Below are positions 8,046-15,696 of a stretch of 64,000 nt of DNA, piece after piece. Origin of the DNA: Gammaproteobacteria bacterium (lineage in GTDB: Bacteria > Pseudomonadota > Gammaproteobacteria > Arenicellales > Poriferihabitantaceae). How positions within the stretch are numbered: the stretch's first letter is position 1; each line of letters opens with the position of its first letter. The stretch is taken from positions 124,001-188,000 of the forward strand of contig JAUILZ010000004.1 of assembly GCA_030432755.1 (NCBI GenBank), in the 5' to 3' direction. The translations under genes and the position numbers were made by a program. The notes under the pieces are model-generated. The model saw only the letters and a list, made by a program, of their open reading frames with translations. It searched no databases and was not told where the DNA came from.

Positions 8046-9085
8046 ATGTCGTCATCGTCACCGATGCCTGGAAACCCCAGGTCAACGGTGTCGTCCGCAC
8101 CTACGAACAGTTCGGCAGGGAACTCACCGCCATGGGACACACTGTGTCCTACATCACGCCGGATGGATTCCGCACCGTGCCGATGCCTGGCTACCCCGAA
8201 ATCCGTCTCGCGCTGTTTCCCTATCGCGGTGTGGCGAAAACGTTGCGCGCGAAGGGTCCGGACGCGATCCATATCGGCACCGAGGGGCCTCTCGGCAGCG
8301 CGGCACGGCGTTACTGCCGGCGTAACGGCATTCCGTTCACCACCGCGTACCATACCCGTTTCCCCGAGTACCTCCGCCTGCGCCTGCCCGTGCCCCTGGG
8401 CATGAGCTATGCGTGGCTGCGCCGTTTTCACCGCCCCGCGGTACGCACCATGGTGCCCACCGATACCCAGAAGCGTTACCTGGAGGAGCGTGGCTTCGAC
8501 AATCTCGTGGTCTGCGGCCGCGGGGTGGATACCGACCTCTTCCGCCCGCTTGATCCTGCCCGCGACGATGCGCCCTACGACCTGCCGCGACCAGTGCATC
8601 TCTATCTCGGCCGGGTGGCGGTGGAAAAGAACATCGGCGCATTCCTCGACCTCGACCTGCCGGGCAGCAAGGTGGTGGTGGGAGACGGACCGGATCTGGC
8701 CGCACTGCGGAGGCGCAATCCCGGTGTGTTATTCGCCGGCTTTCGTTTCGGCGAAGACCTCGCCCGCCACCTCGCCGCCGCGGACCTGTTCGTCTTCCCG
8801 AGCCGCACCGACACCTTCGGCATCGTCCTGCTCGAGGCCATGGCCTGCGGCCTTCCGGTGGCCGCCTACCCGGTGGACGGCCCACGCGACGTGGTGCAGC
8901 AGGGCGTGACCGGCTGGCTCGACGATGATCTGGCGGTGGCAGTGGAAAAGGCGCGCACACTGGATCCTGCCAACTGCCTGCGTTTCGCCCGCCAGCACAC
9001 CTGGCGTGCGGTCACCGAGGTCTTCCAGGGCATTCTCGCACCGATACCGCGGCAGCCCGCCACGGGTTTGCAACGCGCCGCGTAA
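8042..9085 (+). CDS. agt: Agt-type diacylglycerol glycosyltransferase (GT4)
   Basis: This 347-residue GT-B glycosyltransferase of family GT4 has an N-terminal acceptor domain (TDAWKPQVNGVVRTY near 7-21, HTRFPEY near 103-109) and a C-terminal nucleotide-sugar domain (GRVAVEKNIGAF, then the E-x7-E motif in FGIVLLEAMACGLPVAAY). It matches the Agt partner of PlcP, which transfers glucose or glucuronic acid to diacylglycerol to make phosphorus-free glycolipids. It starts inside the plcP stop (ATGA) and ends 4 bp before the next gene, so the three genes form one operon. The sugar donor cannot be told from the sequence. Confidence 0.78.
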   Translation: MNVVIVTDAWKPQVNGVVRTYEQFGRELTAMGHTVSYITPDGFRTVPMPGYPEIRLALFPYRGVAKTLRAKGPDAIHIGTEGPLGSAARRYCRRNGIPFTTAYHTRFPEYLRLRLPVPLGMSYAWLRRFHRPAVRTMVPTDTQKRYLEERGFDNLVVCGRGVDTDLFRPLDPARDDAPYDLPRPVHLYLGRVAVEKNIGAFLDLDLPGSKVVVGDGPDLAALRRRNPGVLFAGFRFGEDLARHLAAADLFVFPSRTDTFGIVLLEAMACGLPVAAYPVDGPRDVVQQGVTGWLDDDLAVAVEKARTLDPANCLRFARQHTWRAVTEVFQGILAPIPRQPATGLQRAA

Positions 9086-9089
9086 CGCC

Positions 9090-10892
9090 ATGGCAGATCA
9101 ACCCTTTTCCCTGCAACCACTGCTGCCCGGCTGGAGCGGCAACCCCGTGGGGCGCGGCCTCCTCGGCATGGTGGAACGGCTGTCGGGCCTGTCACTCCTG
9201 CAGGATGCCTACGACCGTCTGCCGTCCTTCGGCGACGCGCGCGGATTCCTGGAAAACGCCTTCGATACCCTCGGTATCCGCTACCATGCACCTGAACAGC
9301 AAGTTGCGCGAATCCCCCGCACCGGACCCGTGATCGTCGTCGCCAATCATCCCTTCGGCGCCGTAGACGGCATGATCATGGCGCACCTGCTGACGGGGAT
9401 CCGCGACGACGTGCGCGTCATGGCGAACTATCACCTCGGACGCATTCCTCCGCTCAGGGAACTGTTCTTCATCGTCGATCCGTTCGACGGAACGGCTGCC
9501 CATAGCACCAACCGCAAACCCCTCAGGGACAGTATCCGCTGGCTGCAACGGGGCGGACTACTGATGGTGTTTCCCGCGGGCGAGGTGTCCCACTATCAAT
9601 TCAGGCAGCGGCGGATCACCGATCCCGCCTGGTCCGACACCATCGGCAGGCTGGTGCGCCGTAGCGAGGCATCGGTGGTGCCGGTCTGCTTCCACGGACG
9701 CAACAGCGCGATGTTCAATCTCGCCGGTTTCTGCCATGCGCGCCTGCGCACGCTGCTGCTGCCGCGGGAGCTGGTGCGCAAGGCGGACAGCGAGATCCGC
9801 CTTACCATCGGCAAGCCCATCGATAACCGCAAGCTGGACTGTCTCGCCACCCCGCACGAGTTGACCGCCTACCTGCGCCTGCGTTGCTACCTGCTGGAAA
9901 CCGGCGAGCCGCTTGGGCGTCGCGCCTCCGCGGGGCTGCGGCGCACCCTGCAACCGGATGCCCCGGCCGAGCCGCTGCGATCACCGGTGCCGCAGCCTGA
10001 TCTCGTGCGCGAGATCGAACAGCTGCCAATGGAATGCCTGCTCCACGAGGCCGGTCCCCATGGCGTCTACGTCGCGCGCGCCGAGCAGATCCCGTGGCTG
10101 CTGCAGGAGATCGGCCGCCTGCGCGAGGAGGCTTTTCGCAGTGCAGGGGAAGGCACCGGCAAGGCAGCGGACATCGACCTGTTCGACACCTGGTATCGAC
10201 ACCTGTTCATCTGGCACCGTGAGCGCGCGGAACTTGTGGGCGCCTACCGTCTCGGCCCGGTGGAGGAAATTCTCGCCAGCCGTGGCAAGCGCGGCCTTTA
10301 CTCCCGGACGCTGTTCCGCTACCGCAAGTCACTCCTGACCTCGTTCGGTCCGTCCATGGAACTCGGGCGTTCCTTCGTCCGCCCGGACTACCAGCGCAGC
10401 TTCCAGGCGCTCAACCTGCTTTGGAAGGGCATCGGACTGTACGCGGCAAGGGAAAACATCGCGGTGCTGTTCGGGCCTGTAAGCATCAGCCGGGACTACT
10501 CGGAGTCTTCCCGCCAGATCATCGCCAACTGCCTCCAGCAGGCGCCCTACCGGTCTCAGCTGGCGCGGCGGGTACGCCCCAGCCGGCCCATGCCCGGGAA
10601 AGCCGGGAGGCGATCCGCGGTCAAACTGATCCCACTGCCGGACGTGGATCTGGTCTCCGACATCGTTTCCCAGCTCGAGGCGGACGACAAGGGACTGCCA
10701 GTGCTGCTGCGCCAGTACCTGCGCCTGGGCGGCCGCTTCCTCGGCTTCAGCCTGGACCCGGACTTCGCCGACGTGCTCGACGGACTCGTGGTGGTGGACC
10801 TGCGCGACTGTGAACCGCGAGTACTGGAACGCTACATGGGCGCCGGGACGACTGAACGTTTCCTGCGCCACTTCGCGGTCGGGGCGGCCTGA
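9090..10892 (+). CDS. OlsF-like bifunctional acyltransferase for ornithine lipid synthesis
   Basis: The 600-residue protein joins two acyltransferase domains. The N-terminal part is PlsC/OlsA-like: NHPFGAVDG at 86-94 carries the H-x5-D catalytic block, and FPAGEVS at 161-167 replaces the usual FPEGTRS. The C-terminal part (about 315-600) is a GNAT-like OlsB/hemolysin-type N-acyltransferase (ECLLHEAGPHGVYVA, then LVGAYRLG, ELGRSFV and the final YMG). The same order is known in OlsF, whose OlsB-like half N-acylates ornithine and whose OlsA-like half O-acylates the lyso-lipid. The ATG at 9090 fits the family start and sits 4 bp after agt. A different amino-acid headgroup is possible. Confidence 0.78.
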   Translation: MADQPFSLQPLLPGWSGNPVGRGLLGMVERLSGLSLLQDAYDRLPSFGDARGFLENAFDTLGIRYHAPEQQVARIPRTGPVIVVANHPFGAVDGMIMAHLLTGIRDDVRVMANYHLGRIPPLRELFFIVDPFDGTAAHSTNRKPLRDSIRWLQRGGLLMVFPAGEVSHYQFRQRRITDPAWSDTIGRLVRRSEASVVPVCFHGRNSAMFNLAGFCHARLRTLLLPRELVRKADSEIRLTIGKPIDNRKLDCLATPHELTAYLRLRCYLLETGEPLGRRASAGLRRTLQPDAPAEPLRSPVPQPDLVREIEQLPMECLLHEAGPHGVYVARAEQIPWLLQEIGRLREEAFRSAGEGTGKAADIDLFDTWYRHLFIWHRERAELVGAYRLGPVEEILASRGKRGLYSRTLFRYRKSLLTSFGPSMELGRSFVRPDYQRSFQALNLLWKGIGLYAARENIAVLFGPVSISRDYSESSRQIIANCLQQAPYRSQLARRVRPSRPMPGKAGRRSAVKLIPLPDVDLVSDIVSQLEADDKGLPVLLRQYLRLGGRFLGFSLDPDFADVLDGLVVVDLRDCEPRVLERYMGAGTTERFLRHFAVGAA

Positions 10893-10929
10893 CCCCCGCC
10901 ATCGTGTTACCACTTTCCGCTGTAAGCCC

Positions 10930-10947
10930 CGCCAGCGCTGGCGTTTT
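10930..10947 (+). terminator. Short rho-independent terminator of the plcP-agt-olsF-like operon
   Basis: The palindrome CGCCAG-CG-CTGGCG followed directly by TTTT lies 38 bp after the acyltransferase stop. The stem is short (6 bp) but all G/C and A/T paired. Confidence 0.5.
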
Positions 10948-10980
10948 GCTGGCAGTTTGACGCGAAATCCGTGGCTGGCG

Positions 10981-11008
10981 GTGACGTCGCGCGGCCTTCC
11001 GGTATACT
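10981..11008 (+). promoter_or_regulatory. Probable promoter of the pdsR/pdsS-like pair
   Basis: A good -10 (TATACT, 11003-11008) lies 16 bp after a -35-like GTGACG (10981-10986) and 34 bp before the response-regulator ATG at 11043. Confidence 0.4.
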
Positions 11009-11042
11009 TTTGGGTCGGATTGATCCCTCCTGCGGCCCACCC

Positions 11043-11738
11043 ATGTCTAGAACCATCGCCATCGTCGAAGACGACGTCGATCAGCGCGAAAATTACGCCG
11101 ATGCCCTGAAGTCCCAGGGTTACAGTATTCAACTCTACGGCAACCGGCCGGACGCGAGCGCGGGTTTCCGCCGCGCCCTGCCCGACCTGGCGATTCTCGA
11201 CATCATGCTCGAGGAGGACATGGACGGTGGCTTCGACCTCTGCCGCGAGTTGCGGCAGAAAAGTCCGAAGATGCCGATCATCTTCCTCACCGCGCGGGAC
11301 AGCGACATCGATCGCGTCTCCGGCCTCCGGCTGGACGCCTGGGACTACATCACCAAGCCGGTCAATCTCCAGTTCCTCGCGGTGCGGGTATCTTCCCTGT
11401 TTCGCATCGCATCCAGCATCCAGACCTCGGCGGACAAGCCGTCCGCGCTGGTTCTCGGTGATCTCGAGCTGGACCAGAACAGCATGTCGATCAGCTGGCA
11501 GGGTCAGCTCCTCAACCTGACACTGACCGAGTTCTGGCTGATCGAGGCGCTCGCGCGTCATCCGGGTCACGTCAAGACCTACGAAGCGCTGATGCAGACC
11601 ACGCGCCAGAGCTACGTGGAGAAGAACACCATCAACGGCTACGTCCGCCGGGTGCGGAAGAAGTTCAAGGAAGTCGATCCGGGATTCAACATGATCCAGA
11701 CCGTGTTCGGCGTGGGCTACCGCTGGCAGGCGGACTGA
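11043..11738 (+). CDS. pdsR: OmpR-type response regulator, PdsR-like (proteobacterial dedicated sortase system)
   Basis: The 231-residue protein has a receiver domain with acidic pocket VEDD (8-11), phospho-acceptor D53 (AILDIML), the switch Thr in FLTARD and Lys in ITKPV. A winged-helix output domain follows (FWLIEALARHPG, then YVRRVRKKFKEVDPGF, ending VFGVGYRW). The insert after D53 (IMLEEDMDGGFDLCREL) and the overall wording match the regulators named PdsR that usually accompany proteobacterial sortase loci. The kinase gene begins 49 bp downstream. The start ATG at 11043 fits a receiver domain; an in-frame earlier start at 10971 adds unrelated residues. Regulated targets are not visible here. 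Confidence 0.75.
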   Translation: MSRTIAIVEDDVDQRENYADALKSQGYSIQLYGNRPDASAGFRRALPDLAILDIMLEEDMDGGFDLCRELRQKSPKMPIIFLTARDSDIDRVSGLRLDAWDYITKPVNLQFLAVRVSSLFRIASSIQTSADKPSALVLGDLELDQNSMSISWQGQLLNLTLTEFWLIEALARHPGHVKTYEALMQTTRQSYVEKNTINGYVRRVRKKFKEVDPGFNMIQTVFGVGYRWQAD

Positions 11739-11787
11739 GCCCGGCGCCCTGCCCATGTCTCCCTGACCGGCAACCGTTCCAAGGACG

Positions 11788-13953
11788 ATGTTCAAAACCC
11801 TGCGATCCCTCAGCATCAAGTCCAAGCTGACGTGGATCGCGCTGGCCCTGTTGATCATTCCCTGGATGGGATACCAGTACGTCCAGGAGATGCGCGGTTT
11901 CCTCCTGCGTGGCCAGCAGGATGCCCAGTTGCTCGCCGCCAACGGCATCGCCACGGTGCTCAACGATCGCTCCGAGCTGTTCAACCCGACGACCGGGGTG
12001 CAGGAACTGCTGGGCGACCGCAACGACCTCTATGCCCATGCGCTGGGCAACACCATCCAGCTCGACGGCCAGGTGAGCGACTGGGGGGAAATCCTCGACC
12101 AGACCAACTACTACACCGGGCAGACCAATTTCAGCTGCGACGCGGAGGACGACCCGGACGGCTTCTCCCTCGCCAATGTCATCGGCTATTACAAGGACGA
12201 TCTCTATGTCCTGTTCGAGGTCAACGACGACGTCCTCGTCTACCGCGACCTCAACCGCCTTCAGCTCGACACCAGCGACCAGATCCGGATCCTGCTGCAA
12301 TTGCCTAACGGCGAGCTGAGGCATTACCTGCTGGTGGCGCGCGCGCCGGGGCGGATGAGCATCTATCTCGTGGACGAGGACTGGAAGCTGCCGCTCAAGG
12401 GCGAGGCCATCACCACGTTCATCGCCGAACTCGCGGAAACCCCCTGGGGCTATCGGATCGAGTTGCGCATTCCGCGCAATGTCATCGGCACCCGCTCGCG
12501 CCTGGGTTATTTCGCGGTGGACGTCGACGACACGGAGTCGCGGGAGATCACGGGCACGCTCTCCACCTCGCCGCGGGAGGCGGGCAGCGAGCCCGGCCAG
12601 GTGCTGCTGAATTCACCGGAGCTCACCAAGATCCTCAAGGCGCTGGACCGGCCGCAGTCCCGCATCTGGATTCTCGACAACCAGCAGCGGGTGCGCGCGG
12701 TGGTGGGCGGGCTGTCCACCCCGCTGGTGCAGGAACCCATCAACGGCACCGAGCTGTCGATCTTCGCGCGCCAGTTCCGCCGCGCGGAAGCCTTCTTCGA
12801 CGACCTGCTGAAGCGCCCACCGGACCAGTTCGTCGACGTGCCGCGTGATGTCACCTACCGCCCGGACAAGATATTCACCCGCATCCTCAAGGGCGAGCCG
12901 GTGGTGCAGGCGCGGCCGTCCCTCGACCAGAAGGCGCAGATCATCGTCGCCGGCTATCCCATCCGTTCCGCGGAGGGCATCCTCGGCGCGGTCATCGTCG
13001 AGCAGAGCAGCAACGCAATCATGGCGGAACAGTTCTCGCTGCTGCGCAACCTCACCCTGGTGACCATCTTCGTGTTCGCCTTCGTGCTGTTCGCGCTGCT
13101 GGTGTTCGCCTGGCGGCTCACCGCCCGTATTCGCCGCCTGCATACCACCACGGAAAAAGCGATCACAGCCGAGGGCCGGGTGCTGGAGGACCGCATCCCG
13201 GCGCGCACCTATCCGCGCGACGAACTGGGCGACCTCGGCCGCAGCATCACCAGCATGCTCACCCGCCTGTCCGGCTACACCCGCTATCTCGAGGGCATGC
13301 CCGACACCCTGGCGCACGAGCTCAATAATCCGCTCAACGTGGTGTCCTCGTCCCTCGAGATCCTGGAAAACGAACTCCCCGGCGTCGCCACCAACAAGCA
13401 CATGCAGCGCGCACAGAACGGCGTGAGCCGGCTGCGCGCGATCCTCACCGCGCTCACCGAGGCCGCCAACCTCGAGGAAGCGATGCGTGACGAGGTCAAG
13501 GAACGCATCGACCTTTCCGCCCTGGTCTCGGAGGTGGTGGATGGCTACAACAGCGGCTACGACAACAGCGTGTTCCACCTCCAGGTCGAAGCCCAGCCGC
13601 TATGGGTAAACGGCAGCGCCGATCACATTGCGCAGATGCTCGACAAGCTCGTGGACAACGCGGTGCAGTTCAGCCCGCGCGGGCATCCCATCGTCGTTCG
13701 CGTACGCGAGCGCGCCGGCAACGCGGAGATCATGGTGCTCAACGAGGGCCCGCAGATTCCCGACAACCTGCGGGAGCGCATCTTCGACCCCATGGTGTCC
13801 TACGGCAAGACCAACGCCAAGCAGTCACACCTGGGACTCGGTCTGTTCGTGGTACGGCTGATCTCCGAGTACCACCACGGCAGCGCCTGGGTGGAAAACC
13901 GCACCGACGTGGGCGGCGTGGCGGTGACGGTGGCGATTCCGTTGATGCGCTGA
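11788..13953 (+). CDS. pdsS: Membrane sensor histidine kinase, PdsS-like
   Basis: The 721-residue protein starts with a membrane helix (about 15-33). A long periplasmic sensor (about 35-415) contains a carbohydrate-binding-like segment (QLDGQVSDWGE to FAVDVDDTES). A second helix (about 418-442), a HAMP linker, a HisKA box with H510 (TLAHELNNPLN), the N box (LDKLVDNAVQFSP) and a glycine-rich lid (HLGLGLFVVRLISE) follow. The sensor wording (RLGYFAVDVDD, IWILDNQQRVRAVVGGL) is what I recall of the kinases of the dedicated sortase system (PdsS). It is the obvious partner of the regulator before it. No sortase or sortase substrate lies within the window, so the signal and output are open. Confidence 0.75.
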   Translation: MFKTLRSLSIKSKLTWIALALLIIPWMGYQYVQEMRGFLLRGQQDAQLLAANGIATVLNDRSELFNPTTGVQELLGDRNDLYAHALGNTIQLDGQVSDWGEILDQTNYYTGQTNFSCDAEDDPDGFSLANVIGYYKDDLYVLFEVNDDVLVYRDLNRLQLDTSDQIRILLQLPNGELRHYLLVARAPGRMSIYLVDEDWKLPLKGEAITTFIAELAETPWGYRIELRIPRNVIGTRSRLGYFAVDVDDTESREITGTLSTSPREAGSEPGQVLLNSPELTKILKALDRPQSRIWILDNQQRVRAVVGGLSTPLVQEPINGTELSIFARQFRRAEAFFDDLLKRPPDQFVDVPRDVTYRPDKIFTRILKGEPVVQARPSLDQKAQIIVAGYPIRSAEGILGAVIVEQSSNAIMAEQFSLLRNLTLVTIFVFAFVLFALLVFAWRLTARIRRLHTTTEKAITAEGRVLEDRIPARTYPRDELGDLGRSITSMLTRLSGYTRYLEGMPDTLAHELNNPLNVVSSSLEILENELPGVATNKHMQRAQNGVSRLRAILTALTEAANLEEAMRDEVKERIDLSALVSEVVDGYNSGYDNSVFHLQVEAQPLWVNGSADHIAQMLDKLVDNAVQFSPRGHPIVVRVRERAGNAEIMVLNEGPQIPDNLRERIFDPMVSYGKTNAKQSHLGLGLFVVRLISEYHHGSAWVENRTDVGGVAVTVAIPLMR

Positions 13954-13999
13954 AGCCTGGCGGGCAAGCGCGCTCGCTACGCCGTCGGCTGCTCCGCGT

Positions 14000-14437
14000 C
14001 TAATTCGCGTACCGGCATTCCCAGGATCCCATTTCCACGTTCTTCGATTCGTGGAAGTACCACTGGGAGCCGGGCAGCAGGCGCACCTGCGGCTTTGCAA
14101 CGTCGATATCGGCGCTGCGGTAGTCGCCGCCGCGCCACATGGCGGCGATCTCGGTGCCCGGCGCGCATTCGTCGCCGCCATACACGGTGCACCAGGCGAA
14201 GCCCACCTGGGCAAAGCGGTTGACTTCCCGGGTACCACGGAAGTCATGGCAACCCGGCTCCTCGTCGCCGCTGACCCAGCGCTGGCGCACGAACTGGCCC
14301 TTGGAGTTGAGCTTGTAGAGCCGGATCGATCCGTCCAGATCCGCGAACGCCACGGGCGCGGACGGCAGGCCGATTGACAGGGTAGCAAGGGCCAGGAACG
14401 CCGTCACCAGGCGCCGGGACACGGCGGGAAACCTCAC
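14000..14437 (-). CDS. Small exported four-cysteine protein, unknown
   Basis: Read from GTG 14437, the 145-residue product has a clear signal peptide (LVTAFLALATLSIGLPSAP, cleaved near AFA-DL). The mature part of about 112 residues has four cysteines, likely two disulfides (GCHDF, WCTVY, ECAPG, ECRY). It starts 4 bp after the stop of the upstream exported protein, so the two are co-transcribed, and it converges on the pdsS-like gene. I do not recognise the family. Confidence 0.65.
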   Translation of the reverse strand: MRFPAVSRRLVTAFLALATLSIGLPSAPVAFADLDGSIRLYKLNSKGQFVRQRWVSGDEEPGCHDFRGTREVNRFAQVGFAWCTVYGGDECAPGTEIAAMWRGGDYRSADIDVAKPQVRLLPGSQWYFHESKNVEMGSWECRYAN

Positions 14438-14441
14438 CCGG

Positions 14442-14819
14442 CTACCAGCTGCCGATGGTCCAGCGACGCATGTTGGGCATGTCGCCGAGTTCCTTCTCCT
14501 CGTTGCCCATCATGGAACCCGCCTTGCGGTTCTCGTAGCTCTCGTCGATGCCGTTCTCGCGATGCACGTTGATGCGGTCATAGCCGCTGCCGACGCGCCA
14601 CTCCTCGATGGTGTAGTTGGCATTGCCGGGGCTTTCCCCGGGCTGTGCATCGACGTCTTCCTTCGCCTGGGCGGCAACGTCTTCGGGGAGCTTCAGCGCG
14701 GGCTCCGCCTGGTCGTCCTGGGCATGTACCGGCAGCACCAGTGGTGCCAACACGAGCAGCGCGGTGACGCCAAGGATGGCGCCGATCGCGGTGCTTGCAG
14801 CTCTCGTCTGGATACTCAT
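14442..14819 (-). CDS. Small exported acidic protein, unknown
   Basis: From ATG 14819 (CAGGAT upstream) the 125-residue product has a signal peptide (AIGAILGVTALLVLAPLVLPVHA-Q). A Glu/Asp/Ala-rich linker follows, then a compact end with the segment YTIEEWRVGSGYDRINVHRE and a C-terminal RRWTIGSW. It is the first gene of a two-gene unit with the four-cysteine protein. The position beside a sortase-system-like kinase is suggestive, but there is no LPXTG-like motif or C-terminal membrane anchor, so it is not an obvious sortase substrate. Confidence 0.6.
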   Translation of the reverse strand: MSIQTRAASTAIGAILGVTALLVLAPLVLPVHAQDDQAEPALKLPEDVAAQAKEDVDAQPGESPGNANYTIEEWRVGSGYDRINVHRENGIDESYENRKAGSMMGNEEKELGDMPNMRRWTIGSW

Positions 14820-14874
14820 GTCTGATCCTGTATGACCTGGAGACACGCCCCCCGGCGGGGCCGCGCTGTTTCAT

Positions 14875-15612
14875 TCATTGCGTTCGTTCGCCGCCACCGG
14901 TCCGTTCGCTGGCCCCCTCGCTGACCTGCCCTTCCACGCCGAAGCGAAGAATCGCTTCGCGGACCTCCTCTGGATGATCAAGCACCAGGAAACGATCCAG
15001 GTCCTTGCCGGCAATGGTGCCGCGCGCGAGAAGCGAATCCCGGAACCAGTCCACGAGACCGCCCCAGAAACTCCCTTCCACGAGTATAACCGGAATCCGC
15101 CGGGCTTTTTCCGTCTGCATCAGTGTCACGCAATCGAGTAACTCGTCGAGGGTACCGTAGCCGCCAGGCAACACCACGAAAGCCGAGGCGAAGTGCATGA
15201 AGATCGCCTTGCGCACGAAGAAATGATGGAAGTGGAGGCTGATGTCCTGGAAGGCGTTGGGCGGTTCCCGCCGTCCCGGTAGAACGATGTTGAGACCGAC
15301 GCTGGGCGAACCGCCTGCCTGGGCGCCGCGGCTGACCGCCTCCATCATGCCCGGGCCGCCGCCGCTGATGATGGCGAAGCCTGCGCAGGAGAGCAGCTCG
15401 GCGGTGTGGCGCGCGGTCTCCCATGCCGGGTCGCCCGAACCAATGCGGGCGGAACCAAAGAAACTCACCGCTGGCTGGAGGCCCGAAAGGCGGTCATAGC
15501 TCGTGGTGAACTCCGCCATGATGTCCACGAGTTGATCGGCGCCGAGGGCCTCCGGGCGGTGGCTCCGCAGGTAGTCGAGCAGGTGGTCTGGAGCGGAGTC
15601 CGCGGCGTTCAC
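14875..15612 (-). CDS. LOG-family protein (TIGR00730, putative nucleotide 5'-monophosphate phosphoribohydrolase)
   Basis: The 245-residue Rossmann-like protein carries the two hallmark motifs of the LOG family, GGGPGMMEA and PGGYGTLDE, with the nucleotide-binding SFFGSARIG near residue 50. LOG proteins hydrolyse nucleoside monophosphates, including cytokinin precursors in some organisms. In bacteria most have a housekeeping or unknown role, and the longer lineage with an N-terminal extension, as here, is usually annotated only as TIGR00730 family. The start is GTG at 15612. It is divergent from polA, with an 84-bp shared promoter region. Confidence 0.85.
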   Translation of the reverse strand: MNAADSAPDHLLDYLRSHRPEALGADQLVDIMAEFTTSYDRLSGLQPAVSFFGSARIGSGDPAWETARHTAELLSCAGFAIISGGGPGMMEAVSRGAQAGGSPSVGLNIVLPGRREPPNAFQDISLHFHHFFVRKAIFMHFASAFVVLPGGYGTLDELLDCVTLMQTEKARRIPVILVEGSFWGGLVDWFRDSLLARGTIAGKDLDRFLVLDHPEEVREAILRFGVEGQVSEGASERTGGGERTQ

Positions 15613-15696
15613 GGGCGGGCCCCGCGACAGCGCTGAGCGCGGGTAAGGTACACGGTTACAATAGGGCGATAATCCAATGCGATATTACCCGCGCCC

